This document shows, piece after piece, positions 1-12,474 of a DNA stretch of 64,000 nucleotides; within the stretch, counting starts at the first letter, position 1; each line of letters begins with the position of its first letter. This DNA comes from Tillandsia leiboldiana (lineage: Eukaryota > Streptophyta > Magnoliopsida > Poales > Bromeliaceae). Both the position numbers and the translations under genes were made by a program. Below the pieces are notes generated by a model that was given only the letters and a program-made list of their open reading frames with translations, was not told the DNA's origin and did not search any database. The DNA lies in assembly GCA_029204045.2 (NCBI GenBank), contig CM055072.1:2825014-2889013 (forward strand), read 5' to 3'.

Positions 1-922
1 TCTACGAACGCCACTCGAATCCACGAGCACACGTTTCGAATCCACGAAACACCTTCAACACATCGAATCCACGATGCTACGTCGAATCCACGACGCAAAC
101 TTGATAAAAGCTTCGATGGTGATCCTTTGCTTAGATTATCAATGAAGATCCATGGGAGAAATCTCTAAGCAAAGATTAGATCAATTCGACAAAAAGTATG
201 TCTTGGAAGAACCGTCGAATTGACCTAAAAGAGGCTAAAGAGAAGAACGATAAAAACCTAGCCTCTAGGGTTGCTCTCAAGTGTTTTCTAAATTAATCGG
301 TAGTTCTTGAGAAACCCTAAGTGTCTATTTATAGGTTAGAAACCTTTGGAAAGAGATAAGCATCAAAAACTGACTTAACAGAATTTTTCCCGCACGACGG
401 TCCGGACTGGATTTGGCTGATCCGGACTGTCATCTTTTTTCAGCAATTTTTCTGAAAAAAACAGTTCGGGGTCCGAACTGAAACATGAATCCGATTCGGA
501 CTGAAACAGGAATCCGATCCGGACTGAAACAGGAATCCGATCCGGACTGAAAGTGCGCATGAACTAAACTATGTTCGGGGTCCGGACTGGATTGGTCTGA
601 TCCGGATCCTGAACATCCAATTTGTCCAGTTTTTAATTTTTAAGCAAAGAAAACTTATCCAAGTGTTTCTAAACTACACAAATGTATTCGGATCACCAAA
701 ATTATTTAGTTAAACATACCTGATCAATCCGAATCCATTTTCCTTAAGATTGATGTATATGATCCACAATTCTTCAACTTCAATCTTCAAGACTCAAAAC
801 ACTGAGTGTCAACTTGAGCTCTTGTTGAATCTTCTCTGAGTCTTCGATTGCTGATTGACAATTTGATCACTTCAAGACTCCGACTCAACTCACGAAATAT
901 GCCAACACAAAAGGCCGTAACA
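1..922 (-). repeat. 3' LTR of the Sirevirus-like element (partial)
   Basis: This matches 4796-5694 almost base for base and ends in GCCGTAACA. About 310 bp of the LTR are missing because the window starts inside it. It carries one more 23-bp repeat unit than the right LTR, plus scattered substitutions. A minus-strand TATA-like site (CTATAAATAG) lies at 325-334. The purine tract that primes plus-strand synthesis abuts it at 923-935. Confidence 0.85.
478..556. repeat. 23-bp tandem repeat inside LTR
   Basis: The unit reads roughly CCGATCCGGACTGAAACAGG plus three bases and occurs about three times here. In the other LTR at about 5265-5325 there is one unit fewer, which accounts for the 23-bp length difference between the LTRs. 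Confidence 0.75.
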
Positions 923-2490
923 ATCTCCCCATTTGGCAATTTCGTGACAAAACCCAAAAATACATAAAACGCTCAAGACACTCATTTTAAACCAAAAAAT
1001 CGAAACTCAATGTCATCACCAAAACATTGACTTTCTTTGCGTGAAAGATCCAATAAACAAAAATACATTTGAACCAGTCAATCCTAGAACATACTCTATG
1101 ACTTAGGACTTGGAGTCTTAAAGTGATGTAATCCTGCAAAACAAAACTCCAAACAAAATCAAACGTTAGTCGTTAGAAATGTAAATCCTACATTTGATTC
1201 GTCCTTTTGGTTCTTTTGTTTTTCGGCTCTTGTCCTCAATCTTTTCTTCTTTTTTTTTTTCATCTCTCCCTATCTTGAGCATCTCTTTTCATCATCTCTG
1301 TTCTCCCCCTTTTTGGTTCGTCCTTATCATTTTTCTGTTCTCCCCCTTTTTGTCACAAATTGTCAAACAGTGAATATAGACAAAGGAAATCACTAACAAC
1401 ATTAGTTCATAGAGAAAGAGATAAAAGCTCAGTTCCGGTATATAACAAAAACGCAGATTTCGTACCGGTACTCGAAGGCAAAAAACACAAAAATTTTTGA
1501 AACAAATACAAAATTTAAAATCTTTCAAATACTGATTTGCGTGCCATCAAGAAAATAATTTAAATGCTTGAAAATAGTGAGATCACATATATGTCATTCA
1601 ATCCAATTAATTTTACAAAAATTAAAAAGATTTACTCCGTAATCATGAAAAACAAAGATAAAACATTATAAATCGTTTTTCATGTTATATAAATCAAACA
1701 CTAGTCATCAAAAATAATCTAGAGATCCAAACTCTATCAAGATGTAACGGATTTACAAAGATGACTTACAGAGATTTTCAAATGACATCAATTTGAATTC
1801 TACCCTTTCAAATTTGAGATAAGCATTAACGTACCTAAGGGTGGCTCTTTGAGCATCTTTTAACTATCCCACCTTATACCAACCAGGAGATTGTTCAAAA
1901 TATAAGAACTTTGAATATGAATATCCGAATGCTTCAACAAAAAATTTCAAAAATATTTTTCAAGCATCCAAAACATGTGGTAGCTTCACACACAAACCGG
2001 ACGACCGGGGTGGCAGCTCTTTCCAACATATGGTGGTAGTTTTCACACTCCTTTCGGATGTAACTCTTTCCACATCTTTTTCATTCGTTTATTTATCCTT
2101 AAAAAAATGCAATCTCTTATGTGAAAGAATTAAATCCCAAATTTTAGTATATCGGTTATCTCATGTTTATCACAATGAACTCACACAACCGAGATAGGTT
2201 AAGCATCTAAAGATCACACATGATTACTAAAATTTGATAAATATAACTATCAAAAACTCCTATAATGGAATATCTTCGAAGATTATGATTATAGAGTAAA
2301 TTTGATAATTAATATGAAATTAAATTGGAGTGAATGAAAGTAAACCCTTTTCAAATTCAATGCACTCGTTCGTTAAAACCCTTTTGTTTAAAAACAAAAC
2401 ATGAAAACGAAGAGCATTGAAAACATGTAATGCAAAGATTAAGAAAAATATAAAAGAAAAACCAATCAGAGCATTACATACAGTCATAAG
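923..2490 (-). other. 3' non-coding part of Sirevirus-like element with polypurine tracts
   Basis: This 1.57-kb AT-rich stretch between gag and the 3' LTR has no convincing coding frame. On the minus strand the tract AAATGGGGAGAT lies directly before the LTR (923-935). Two further tracts with core AAAAAGGGGGAG occur at 1303-1316 and 1340-1356; the second is preceded by GTGAC. Several such tracts near the 3' LTR are a known Sirevirus trait. The pol region that would normally lie between gag and this segment is absent. Confidence 0.6.
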
Positions 2491-2494
2491 CTAT

Positions 2495-4450
2495 TTAGAA
2501 CTTAAGACAAGGAAAGATATCACCTTTCCGAATCCAAAATCGTCGGATTTTGGGTTGTCTTGATTCATTGTGACCGGGAGTTGATAGCTTCGACTGTTGG
2601 TCCACCTTAGGTCTTTGCCTCGCAATGATCCACTTGTATGATTGAAGTTGTGGCTTGGACCTTTGGTGGATTGAGTGAACTCCATTGACTTGATGTGTCT
2701 TTTGATTCCGTTGAGTCCGCTCCGTAGATGAAGATGCCGAAGAATTTTTCTTTCTCTTTTTCGGGCACGTCTTCATCAAGTGTCCTTCAAGTCCACATTG
2801 GTGACAAGTTCTTCCTCTCAATTTAGTTGTGGAACTTGAAGCCTTCACAGTTTGGTTCTTTTTGAATCCCAAACCAGCTTTGCTTGTTTGACCTAATCCG
2901 GACATACGGTCAAGTTTTTTGGAACCGGTTGAAAGCCTTTGTATGTCGGATTTGAGTTGATGAACTTGCTTGGTCAAAGCTTGGTTGGTGACATGAATTT
3001 CCTCAAACTGTTTTTCTAGAAAACCAATCTTGTCCATTTGTGATTTAGCGATTGTCTCGGATTGGTTTAGCTTTTCTTAGAGGATTTTATTATTATCCAA
3101 TAAAAGTTCTCGTTCCTCCTCGAGATCATGAAGTTTGATCTTTAAAGCATGATTCTCGTCTTGAATCTCAAGTCGTTGCTTTCTTAACTTCTTGATATGC
3201 TTGGCCATCTTCTTAGATTCCGCAAGAAGTTGTTGGTATGCCTCAACGAGTTCTTCTTCGTCCGACTCCCCCTCAATTGATGACTCTCCATCGGATGTTG
3301 ATGTTTCATGCAAAATCAAAGGAATAGAGTCAGTGATTAAAGATGACAAACACAAATTAGAAGAGGGAATTTGAGAAGCATGAAAAGCAACAATTTTTTC
3401 CTCTTTACTTGAGGTCGATTCATTTGAAGTGGAATCGTCCCAAGTTTTCGCTTGCAAAGCCTTCTTTTTATATAATTTTTTAGAAGGACAATCCGTTGAA
3501 ATATGGCCGTGGCCTTTGCATCTATAACATTGGATTTCCCCTTCGAACTCATCTTTTTCCTTAGAAGGTTTTGCAATGACTTTGTGATTAGAGAATTTAG
3601 AACCCGATGATCCTTTAGATGGTTTCATGGATGAAGATCCATCGGTTCGATTCTTCCAAAACTTCCGACGAAATTTCTTTACGATCTGCGCCAATTGGTC
3701 TTCAAATTCGGCAAAAGAGATTTCATCGTCGGAACTCGATTCGCCATCTTCTTCCTTTGTTGATTTGAATGCAATACCTGTAAGCTTAGAAGAAGACTTG
3801 GAAGAAACTTGATTAGTAGGAAAAGTCATTTCATATGTTTGTAAAGCACCTACTAATTCCTCTACTCTCATCTCATCCGGATGACTAACGGTTTCAATGG
3901 CGACAACCTTTGCCCTAAACCGTTCCGGAAGAGTCCGAAGAATCTTTCTTACAATTTTTGATTCCGGGATCTTTTCTCCTAAATTAGCACATGTATTGAT
4001 TATATCTTGAAGTCTAGTGTAATAATCAGTAAACAATTTATGCCCATCCATATGAATAGAGTCAAATTGACTTGTAAGCATCTGGAGCTTTTGAATTTTT
4101 ACTAGATTAGTACCCTCATGTGTAATTTTGAGAATATCCCAAATCTCCTTTGCAGTTTCACACGCGAAAATTCGTGTGAACTCAGTCGAGGAAAGAGAAT
4201 TATATAAAGCGTTCATATCTTTCCCATTGTAAGAAGATCTTTCGATTTCCTCTTTGGACCATCTAGAGCGAGGTTTTGGGGTAGTAGAATTTCCTACTTC
4301 CTCAATAGGATGCACCCAACCGTATTCTACGGATTGCCATACCCGCTCATCAATTGCGATGAGAAAAGCTCTCATCCGCACTTTCCAATAAACATAATTA
4401 GTCTCATCAAAAAGAGGAGGTCTAAAAATATTACCACTTTCACCCGACAT
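2495..4450 (-). pseudogene. Copia gag polyprotein, one in-frame stop
   Basis: From the ATG at 4450 a single frame runs to 2495 with one TAA at 3077-3079. Frame positions on both sides agree, so this is one gag of about 650 codons with a nonsense codon, not two genes. An upstream extension of the frame would enter the LTR from a TTG and was not used. The N-terminus (PPLFDETNYVYWKVRM) is the DUF4219/UBN2-type gag domain. A CCHC knuckle CYRCKGHGHISTDC follows at about 3490-3535, then acidic and coiled-coil-like segments. A second knuckle CHQCGLEGHLMKTC lies past the stop at about 2770-2815. Gag would form the cytoplasmic particle that packages the RNA. No pol frame follows. Confidence 0.8.
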
Positions 4451-4470
4451 GATAGATAAACCTAAAACCC

Positions 4471-4482
4471 GCTCAGATACCA
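4471..4482 (-). promoter_or_regulatory. Primer-binding site (initiator tRNA-Met type)
   Basis: The minus strand reads TGGTATCTGAGC just inside the 5' LTR. This is the usual plant TGGTATCAGAGC with one mismatch. It fixes the element's orientation and the LTR boundary at about 4485. Confidence 0.8.
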
Positions 4483-4484
4483 CT

Positions 4485-5694
4485 TGTAGGCTTTTAAGGA
4501 TCCACAAGGATTTAAATAGGTACTATCAAACACCTAGAGGGGGGTGAATAGGTGTAATATTCAAAATACCAATCTCAGTGCAAAATAAAAACCAATGCGG
4601 AAAATAAAAATAGCACACCGAGATTTACGTGGAAACTCCAATCCAGGAGAAAAACCACGGGACCAACACGCAATAACAATCCACTAAGAAAAGAAGAATA
4701 ACAAGGTGATTACCGACTCCACGAACTCAAACCCCTCCTTCAAGTTCTTCGGATCTTGCGCTCCACCAATTGCACGTCCACTGCACACGTTCGAATCTAC
4801 GAACGCCACTCGAATCCACGAGCACACGTTTCGAATCCACGAAACGCCTTCAACACATCGAATCCACGATGCTACGTCGAATCCACGACGCAAACTTGAT
4901 AAAAGTTTCGATGGTGATCCTTTGCTTAGATTATCAATGAAGATCCATGGGAGAAATCTCTAAGCAAAGATTAGATCAATTCGATAAAAAGTATGTCTTG
5001 GAAGAACCGTCGAATTGACCTAAAAGAGGCTAAAGAGAAGAACGATAAAAACCTAGCCTCTAGGGTTGCTCTCAAGTGTTTTCTAAATTAATCGGTAGTT
5101 CTTGAGAAACCCTAAGTGTCTATTTATAGGTTAGAAACCTTTGGAAAGAGATAAGCATCAAAAACTGACTTAACAGAATTTTTCCCGCACGACGGTCCGG
5201 ACTGGATTTGGTTGATCCGGACTGTCGTCTTTTTTCAGCAATTTTTCTGAAAAAAACAGTTCGGGGTCCGGACTGAAACATGAATCCGATTCGGACTGAA
5301 ACAGGAATCCGATCCGGATTGAAAGTGCGCATGAACTAAACTATGTTCGGGGTCCGGACTGGATTGGTCTGATCCGGATCCTGAACATTCAATTTGTCCA
5401 GTTTTTAATTTTTAAGCAAAGAAAACTTATCCAAGTGTTTCTAAACTACACAAATGTATTCGGATCACCAAAATTATTTAGTTAAACGTACCTGATCAAT
5501 CCGAATCCATTTTCCTTAAGATTGATGTATATGATCCACAATTCTTCAACTTCAATCTTCAAGACTCAAAACACTGAGTGTCAACTTGAGCTCTTGTTGA
5601 ATCTTCTCTGAGTCTTCGATTGCTGATTGATAATTTGATCACTTCAAGACTCCGACTCAACTCACGAAATATGCCAACACAAAAAGCCGTAACA
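4485..5694 (-). repeat. 5' LTR of the Sirevirus-like element
   Basis: This LTR is complete at 1210 bp. It begins TGTAGG and ends GTAACA on the plus strand, so it has TG...CA ends. It matches the left LTR (1-922) over its last 899 bp. A minus-strand TATA-like site CTATAAATAG lies at 5120-5129. Confidence 0.85.
5120..5129 (-). promoter_or_regulatory. LTR TATA box
   Basis: The minus strand reads CTATAAATAG. The same site is present at 325-334 in the other LTR. It is the likely core promoter of the element. Confidence 0.55.
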
Positions 5695-8450
5695 ACAATA
5701 GGTCAAAGAGGGTTCGAACCCAAGATGGAGAACCGAACCGTAAGCCAGTTTGGCCCTAATCCAACTAATTAGCCGGTTCGACCAAAACTGTACCATAAAG
5801 GATTCAACTTGAACAAAAACAGATTCAATCCAAACTAAACTATAGGAGGTCCGAGTCTAGTTGAACCAGACTACAAAGCCGGTTCAACTTGAACTGAACC
5901 ACATGAGTTCGAATCGAGCCAAACTGAACCATAGTCAGTTCGACCTAAATTGAACTATAAAGGATTCAACTTAAACCAAAACTAGTTCAATCCAAACTAC
6001 AGGAAGTTCGAGCCAAGCTGTATAGAATTACAAGGCGTCTTAACCTAAATTGAACCACAAGAAATCATATTTAAACCAAACCATAAAAGATTCACCTTGA
6101 ACTGAAACATAAAGGATTCAACCTGAATAGAACCACAGGAGGTTAGAGCTACAAACCGTTCAACCTAAAATGAACCACATGAGGTTCGAGTAGAACCATA
6201 TCAAACCACAAGCTAGTTCTACCTAAGGAGGTCTGAGCTACAAACTGTTCAACCCGAAATGAATCACATAAGGTTCGAGTCAAACCATATCAAACCACAG
6301 GCTAGTTCTACTTAAACCGAACAATAAAGGATTCAATTTAAACCAAAGTCGATTTGTGACGCCTCGCTTCCTAGAGGGTCACCCATCCTAGAACTAATTT
6401 AGCCCTGACACGCTTAACCTTCTTAACTTACGCCCAATATGTTATAGCTGAGTTAAGAGGTTTAGCTCTATTATTTCTCATATATAGGATTATACCAAAT
6501 CCTAAGAGTGTCACATTTCTTTCCCTTTTAAGCCTCAACATCCTCGTTAGGCTCAATCACACTCATAAGCACCAGGCGATGCGAGACTTGTCTTGCTAGC
6601 CGTAGCTGATTATGGTCGTCAACCAGGGTGCCTAGACTTGTGGTCGTCAACTGGGGAGCTATGCTAGCTCTACTCGTTGTATGACCGTAGATCAGTCGAA
6701 ATTTCTCTCACACTTTCGGCTGGTGATTGACTCTAATACCAATTGTGACAGCCTACTTCCTAGAGGGTTATTCATTTTAGAACTACTCCAACTCTAGGAC
6801 ACTTAACCTTCTTAACCTCTTAAGTCTAGTCACCATCCAATATACTATAGCCAAGTTAAGAGATTTAGCTCTATAATATCTCATATATATGATTATTCTA
6901 AATCCTAGGGGTGTCACATGGTTAAACCCAAACTAAACTACAGGAGATTCAAGCTAAGTCGGACTATTAAAACTTGGACAGATCCATAAGCCAGTACACT
7001 CCAAATTGAGCTATAGGGAGTTCGAACCGAGGCAAACCAAATCATAAGTGGTTCAACCTAAACCAAGTCATAAAGGGTTCAAACCAAGCCGACCCATATG
7101 TCAGTTCACCCCTAATCAAAATCAAAGGGCTCCAAATTAAACCACAAAGAGTGTGACTCAAAACCAAACTCAAAGGAGTCTTAAAACAAATCACAATGGT
7201 TCAACCCAAATCAAATCCAAAGCAGTTCCAAACTGAGCTAATCACAAGAGCTCAACCCAAATCAAACTCAAATGGGTTTCAAATTATACAATAAGGGTTC
7301 AACCCAAACCAAACTAAACTATAAGAGGATCCAAGTTGAGCTGAAACATAAGAACTCAACCTAAACAAATTCAAAGGGTTCTCGAACCAAGTCGTAAGGG
7401 CTCTACTCGTGTGTCCCGAACTAAACCCTATATATGGATTCAAAACCAAATGCACCTCAAACCGATTCAAGTTAAACCTAACCTTTATAAAACTTCACAC
7501 TAAACTCCAAGGGTGATCCAAATCAAGGAAACCGTTTGCACCTGAACTAAACCAAAATAAGGACAAACTATGTCGAATTCAAATTAATATGTTGATTCCA
7601 TTTAATCGGCTCACGAGCTAGGATCAAATGATGGTGAAGTCATTAAGCTAAATAAATCAACTTTAAATGACCGCCAGGTCACTAAGATGAGCAACTTACT
7701 TCGAGTGCCTATCTCAACAACCGAAAAATCGTTAAACAAACCGGCTCAATTCCAACCTACTCCTATGGCATAAACGGAGTTACCTAAATCCAACCATATT
7801 CAACTTGAGTTCGATTGACCGCAATATCATTAAATTAACTTACTCAGGTCTAACCCGCTCCTATGTCATAAAAGATAGTAAGCCAAATTTAACCCGCTCC
7901 TATGTCATAAAAGATAGTAAGCGAAATTTAAATAACCGTCATGTCATTAAACTGCACAACTCCACTTCAATTAACCACTTGAGTCATTAAACTAAATTAA
8001 GTTCAACCCGGCATGACCGTCAAGTCATTGAGCAAATCAAATCAAACTCAATTCAACTTAATCACAAAGTCGTTCAAGTAAGCAAATCAAGTCCAAATAA
8101 AACTCATCCCAAATTAACCACTAATTTGTTAAACTAAACAAATTAAATCAAACTCAACTCAACTTTGAATGACTGCTCAGTCTATAAACTAAGTATTTTA
8201 TCTTTATAAAATTTATGTACAGTAGGGATAAGTTCCTATTTAAGCTATGTACTTCAAAATTATACAAATAAAAGTTCTTGTTTATATTCTGCTCTCTTTC
8301 TTTTATCATCATTTTATTTGGTCTCTTAATTGAGTGTTATTTAACACTGACTGTGGAATAATTAACAATAAATTTTTGAGTCAGCTGAAAATTATGAACT
8401 TATATATTTGATTTTTTAAATTTATACAAATTTGATTAAATGACCAACAC
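5695..8450 (-). repeat. PABCD repeat family, modules P, A and B
   Basis: Read on the minus strand, 8450-8190 is a leader (P), 8190-7560 holds units of about 50 bp with core GACTTGACGGTC (A), and 7560-5695 holds degenerate units of about 45-55 bp built on GGTTCAANNTGAACC (B). The same modules in the same order, but on the plus strand, fill 61290-62930. Leader similarity includes ATAGCTTAA, the ACTGTA block and a shared TTAATTATTCCAC-like block. No coding frame is credible. Modules C and D are missing here because the Sirevirus-like element cuts the copy at 5694. The family is unclassified. A TRIM is nested at 6355-6918. Confidence 0.65.
6355..6918 (-). mobile_element. TRIM with 5S-like LTRs, nested in PABCD
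   Basis: Two terminal direct repeats (6355-6514 and 6744-6918) both begin TGTGACG/TGTGACAG and end GTGTCACA. They flank about 230 bp with no coding capacity. On the minus strand the sequence after the right LTR, ATTGGTATTAGAGTC, is a mutated initiator-Met primer-binding site. The LTRs are homologous to those at 59465-60000, where similarity to 5S rRNA is clearer; here the GTTAAG and ATGGGTGACC blocks are recognisable on the minus strand. Size and lack of coding fit terminal-repeat retrotransposons in miniature. The flanking duplication is imperfect (CGATT / TGGTT). Confidence 0.75.
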
Positions 8451-8935
8451 AACTATTTGTGCAACAAAGCAGTAGCAATTAACATACAACAGTTTACAGC
8501 TAACAAATAGAAGCAAAGAAGGTACATATTGCTATAATACAATATTTGGATATACAAATAGATAGCTACGAAGAAGGTAAAAGGCCAAATTACAATCATA
8601 TTTGCTATAATTTCTGGCTAAAATTTTTAAATATATTTTATTCAAATTTTACAATATAATTCAGTTGATTAAATAATTAATAACTCGTCGTTGATGTAAC
8701 AGTAAAGTGACAATATTGTAAAGTGACAATATAATGCCACATTACATTACTGCTGCATCAATAACATATATTTTTATATGTAATCAGCTAAATTAGATCG
8801 TAAAACTTGATTGCGATAATTTTAAATATTTTTAAAAGCCAGAAATTATAATAAAGAGTTTAGGAATATTCAAAATGTCATCAGTTTCATGCACGGAGGC
8901 TACAATTATAATTAATTTATTTCTTAACAATCAAC
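8451..8935. other. AT-rich intergenic DNA
   Basis: I see no gene. A short duplicated segment AAAGTGACAATAT occurs twice near 8705-8730. Confidence 0.5.
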
Positions 8936-8941
8936 TTGAGT

Positions 8942-11900
8942 CTACCAGTGTTCCTCTATGTAGTGCTGTCCTATGCCCATATGAAGCATCAGAAGCCAAA
9001 CAATGGTGAGCAGCTCCCCACCTGTACTCAGATGCTTGGCGTGGAAGTTACCCTTGCACTTGCCGGCTGCGTAGCACAGCATCTCCACCCACACTTTGCC
9101 GGTCAGCTCCCATCTGTCACTTGGTTGCAGGTCGAGGAGATCATTCGCCAGCCGGCGCGCGTCGTCCAGAACTGACGTTCTCAAATCGCCCTTCACTTTG
9201 ACCTTCAATGCATTTTTCAGCGGCACTTTAATCCTCGTATTGAGGATCTTCTCTATAGCATATTTCACGTCCAGCACCTGTTGAATATAAGATATTAAAA
9301 CACATTCTGAGTTTTGAGTTCAAGCAAAAGGTTTTGAGCTTCAAGCCTAGATGTTAATTAAGAAGAGCGTTGAATATAAATTTATATATTTAACAGCACC
9401 TTCTCCTTTTGCTGAAATAAGTTCTTTGCCTCCATGCAGGTTTCGCCAAACCTGATCTGCCCGATGCCCTCCTCCAGCATGTACGGCTGCATGACAAGCA
9501 GGAACAGCATGTAGTTCGATATCGCCCGGCTTGTCTCGGGGAAGTGCGAAAACTTCTTGGGAAGGTCATTGAAAATATTCTCATCGCGGTAGAAGCAGAG
9601 ATCGGTGGCGATGTGCCAGAGGAGAACGCTCTTGTCGAACTCCACCTCGGCGATCCAGCCGAACTTTCTTTCGTAGTGCTTGCGCTGGAATCTAGAATTC
9701 AATCCTGAGAGCGCCAAAATATGATCAACTAAAAATTTAACACATAAATATGATTTTATTTAATCAAAATATTTTTTAAAAAATTATTAATTAAATGATT
9801 AATATAAAAATATTAATTTTATTTTTTTAATTTACAAATATTTAATAATTAATTATTTTATTTATATTATAATATTTAAATAATTAAAAATTTTACTAAA
9901 TCTAACAGTAATTCAGTTAGTTAGTGATAAAATTCTTAGTATTTTTAGTAAATAAATTTATTATAGTTAAAGACTATTAATTAAAAAAATATTAAATTTA
10001 GTATAATATTTTATTTAGTTAAATAAAATAGTTCAACTAAAATAGTTAGAAATTAAAAAATATGTGAAACAAAAAAATTTAGAAATAAGAAATATATTTC
10101 AAAATATTAAGAGACTTTTAGTTTAATTTTATCTATTTAAAGTGCATAAATAAGAAAAAATTATATTGATATAAAAAATTATTAAATAAATATTAAAAAA
10201 TTAAGAAAGATTATGATTGTCTAAAATAAAAAAAAAATAAATTAATACTCAAAATTATTAAATAATATTATAAAGTTGATCAGGAAGGTCAAGGCCACCT
10301 TGGGCCGGTAGTGCCCGTTGGCCCCAGAATTTGCCGTCCTTCTGGCACCCACTGTCTCCGCTGAGCTGCCCGTACCTGACAACACAAAAAAATTTCAATA
10401 TAAAAACACACTTACACGCCGCTTGAAAAAAATGTACCAAATGTCTCACAAACAGCAGTCCCGATTACTTATATTATAGGAGGAGGGGGCACTTGACCAT
10501 AGGCTTCCTCCTACTCGCCGAGTTCTCATTTGTTCTCCCCAAAAGGAGTCGGAGTCTGGTTCCGTCAGAAGAGGAGAGAAAAGCGAAAGCTGGGGCTAAA
10601 CCGGAAGAGAATTCGTTGAAAAAAGTATCTTTAATTCACTTTATAATATAACAAATATTCTTTAAAAAACATCATCATATAAATTTTTTATTATATTAAA
10701 TTAATTTATTAAATAATAATTTTTATTATTATTTTAATTTTTTTTTAAAGTTTTAAAGCGTGAGAATTTTAGCAAATTTTAATATTTTAAAATATTAGAA
10801 AATATTTTACCGACTTAACATAAATATCGGTATATATATATGTAGCAACTTTTTATTTATCGATATTTTAATTGATATTTTTAAATACATCTGATTATTT
10901 ATTTTTTTATTTATCGATATTTTAATTGATATTTTTAAATACATCGTCAGAAAATATTAAAAAATTTTAAAATATATTATTAAGAATAAAAAAAAATATT
11001 CTTAAATATTACCTGGTCTCCTTCAGGTCCAGGAAGATTAATTCTTTCAGCTCCTTGGTGACGTCTTTCCGCTTTTTGTACCAAAAGTTTTCCCAGAACC
11101 GCTTGGCGCCGACGAAGCTCGCGAGTAAGCTCATGCAGGTAGGCTGGTCCCGCATGCAGTACTCTATCAAATTGAACTGTGCCATCGAGTTTGACCATCT
11201 AGGTTTATTCTTCGGCCGGAGGAGCTTGAGAATCGCGAAGGAAGCATGGGCAAGCATTCGGCACTTGGAGCCTTCCAGCTCAACGTACGTCCAGAAGGAG
11301 AAAAATATAAGGCCGATCGCATATATCTCCAGCCCGATAGCGCCGCCGAATAGCACGTAGGTGACGAGCACGTCGGCTCTATCGTAGCGGCCTTTGTCGC
11401 GCACGGTGAAGAGGACGAACGCCGTGAGGGTGGAGAACACTGTGGTGCAGCGGAGAAAACGGCCGCAGATGGTACCGATCAGCACGGCCTTAGTGTGCAG
11501 GATGTCGTAAAGCAGCGACAGCTCGATCTCTACGATTTCGTACGCCTTCTCGCACTGAAGCGGCAGGAAGAAGGATTGGCTCTTGATGCGGTCCTGCCAG
11601 CTGAGGATGAGGTTCACGATGAGGCGCCGGAAGGTTCGGAAGAAGCCGTGGGCCTCCAACACCAGCCTGGAGTACTTCATGTCCTCGTCTTCAACTGCAA
11701 TTTGTACGTGGAGCCCGGCCCGTGTAATTGCCGGCGGTTGCTCCGTCTTAACTTCAATTTGTTCGGAGGGCCCGGCCGGTGTAATTGTCGGGTACACCAA
11801 GAACTCGGCATAGTTGGGGCAAGGGACCAGCGTCGTGACCATGGAGTTGCTCAGGTTGTCCATGCTGGCGCTCTTCAATGACCACACCCGCTCGCCGTAC

Positions 11901-12370
11901 TTTACGGTGCCGGCAATGAACATCAGTATCCCGGGGACGAGGAGCGCGGTCCCAGGCAGCAGTGATTTGGAGAAGACGTAGACCGCGAGGACGAATTGAG
12001 AAGCGAGGTTGAGCAGCTGCCTCGTCCACAGCTCGTTGTCCTCGATGGCGAACGACGTGATCGTGTCTTGGCCGCCGAGGTGCAAGAGAAGGAACGGTGC
12101 CCAGAAGGCGCGGAGGTGGTGGTTCTCGTTCGACATGCCGTACTTGTATTGGTTGTGGGAAAGGTACCCGAGGGCGTAGATCGCGACGAAGTCGGCCATC
12201 AGGTAGAAGAACCAGAGGACCAGCCCGATCGTACCGGAAACGTTGCGCTTCCTAACGCCGCTGAAAAGCACGAGGAAGACCTGCAAGAAGAGGCTGACCA
12301 GAACCAGTATTCGGATTTCCCATTCGTCCCACAACGTCTTGGCCTCGGAGAAGCTCATCGTCCCCTCCAT
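8942..12370 (-). CDS. DUF4220/DUF594 domain membrane protein, four exons
   Basis: This is the only intact protein gene seen. Proposed exons are 12370-11013, 10375-10299, 9704-9400 and 9277-8942. All introns are GT-AG, the phases match, and the product is 691 residues. The start is the ATG at 12370; the frame extends five codons upstream only from a GTG. Residues 20-160 and about 285-355 hold hydrophobic, membrane-spanning stretches (for example ILVLVSLFLQVFLVLFSG) typical of DUF4220. Exon 3 carries the family signature VEFDKSVLLWHIATDLCFY. Exon 4 ends with the DUF594 motif (VWVEMLCYAAGKC, then GNFHAKHLSTGGELLTIVW). These proteins are common in monocots and have no established biochemical role. 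The 77-bp exon 2 is the least certain, but it supplies the expected join to exon 3. The ends of intron 3 may be off by one base. Confidence 0.88.
10848..10946. repeat. Tandem duplication in intron 1
   Basis: A segment of about 40 bp with core TTTATCGATATTTTAATTG occurs twice (10848-10890 and 10907-10946). It lies in the first intron of the DUF4220 gene, in AT-rich sequence. Confidence 0.6.
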
Positions 12371-12467
12371 GATTCGTCCCCCCACTCCAGTCTAAGTGAA
12401 AATCCAACAAATCATTCACCGCCCTCCGACTAACTGAACCTTTGAAATTGTGTTTGTGGGGGCTTAA

Positions 12468-12474
12468 TTATATA
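12468..12474 (-). promoter_or_regulatory. Putative TATA box of the DUF4220 gene
   Basis: The minus strand reads CCTATATAATT about 100 bp before the ATG at 12370. Position and sequence suit a plant core promoter. No transcript evidence is available. Confidence 0.5.

Larger units (their letters stand above)
1..5694 (-). mobile_element. Sirevirus-like Ty1/copia element, gag only, left end cut by window
   Basis: Two near-identical long direct repeats (1-922 and 4485-5694) flank an internal region of about 3.56 kb. On the minus strand the 5' LTR lies at the right, followed by a primer-binding site at 4471-4482, a gag reading frame, and a purine-rich tract next to the left LTR. No protease, integrase, reverse transcriptase or RNase H is visible, so the element is non-autonomous or internally deleted. 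A gag of the DUF4219/UBN2 type with CCHC knuckles and extra polypurine tracts before the 3' LTR are typical of the Sirevirus lineage. It sits against the PABCD repeats at 5695. The bases after the right LTR are ACAAT; the matching left flank is outside the window. Confidence 0.8.

Noticed and set aside
3077..4507. Gag start at 4507
   Set aside because: This codon is TTG and lies within the LTR. The ATG at 4450 is the better start.
11495..12433. Plus-strand frames opposite the DUF4220 exon
   Set aside because: They are shadows of the minus-strand coding exon, which has clear domains and splice sites.
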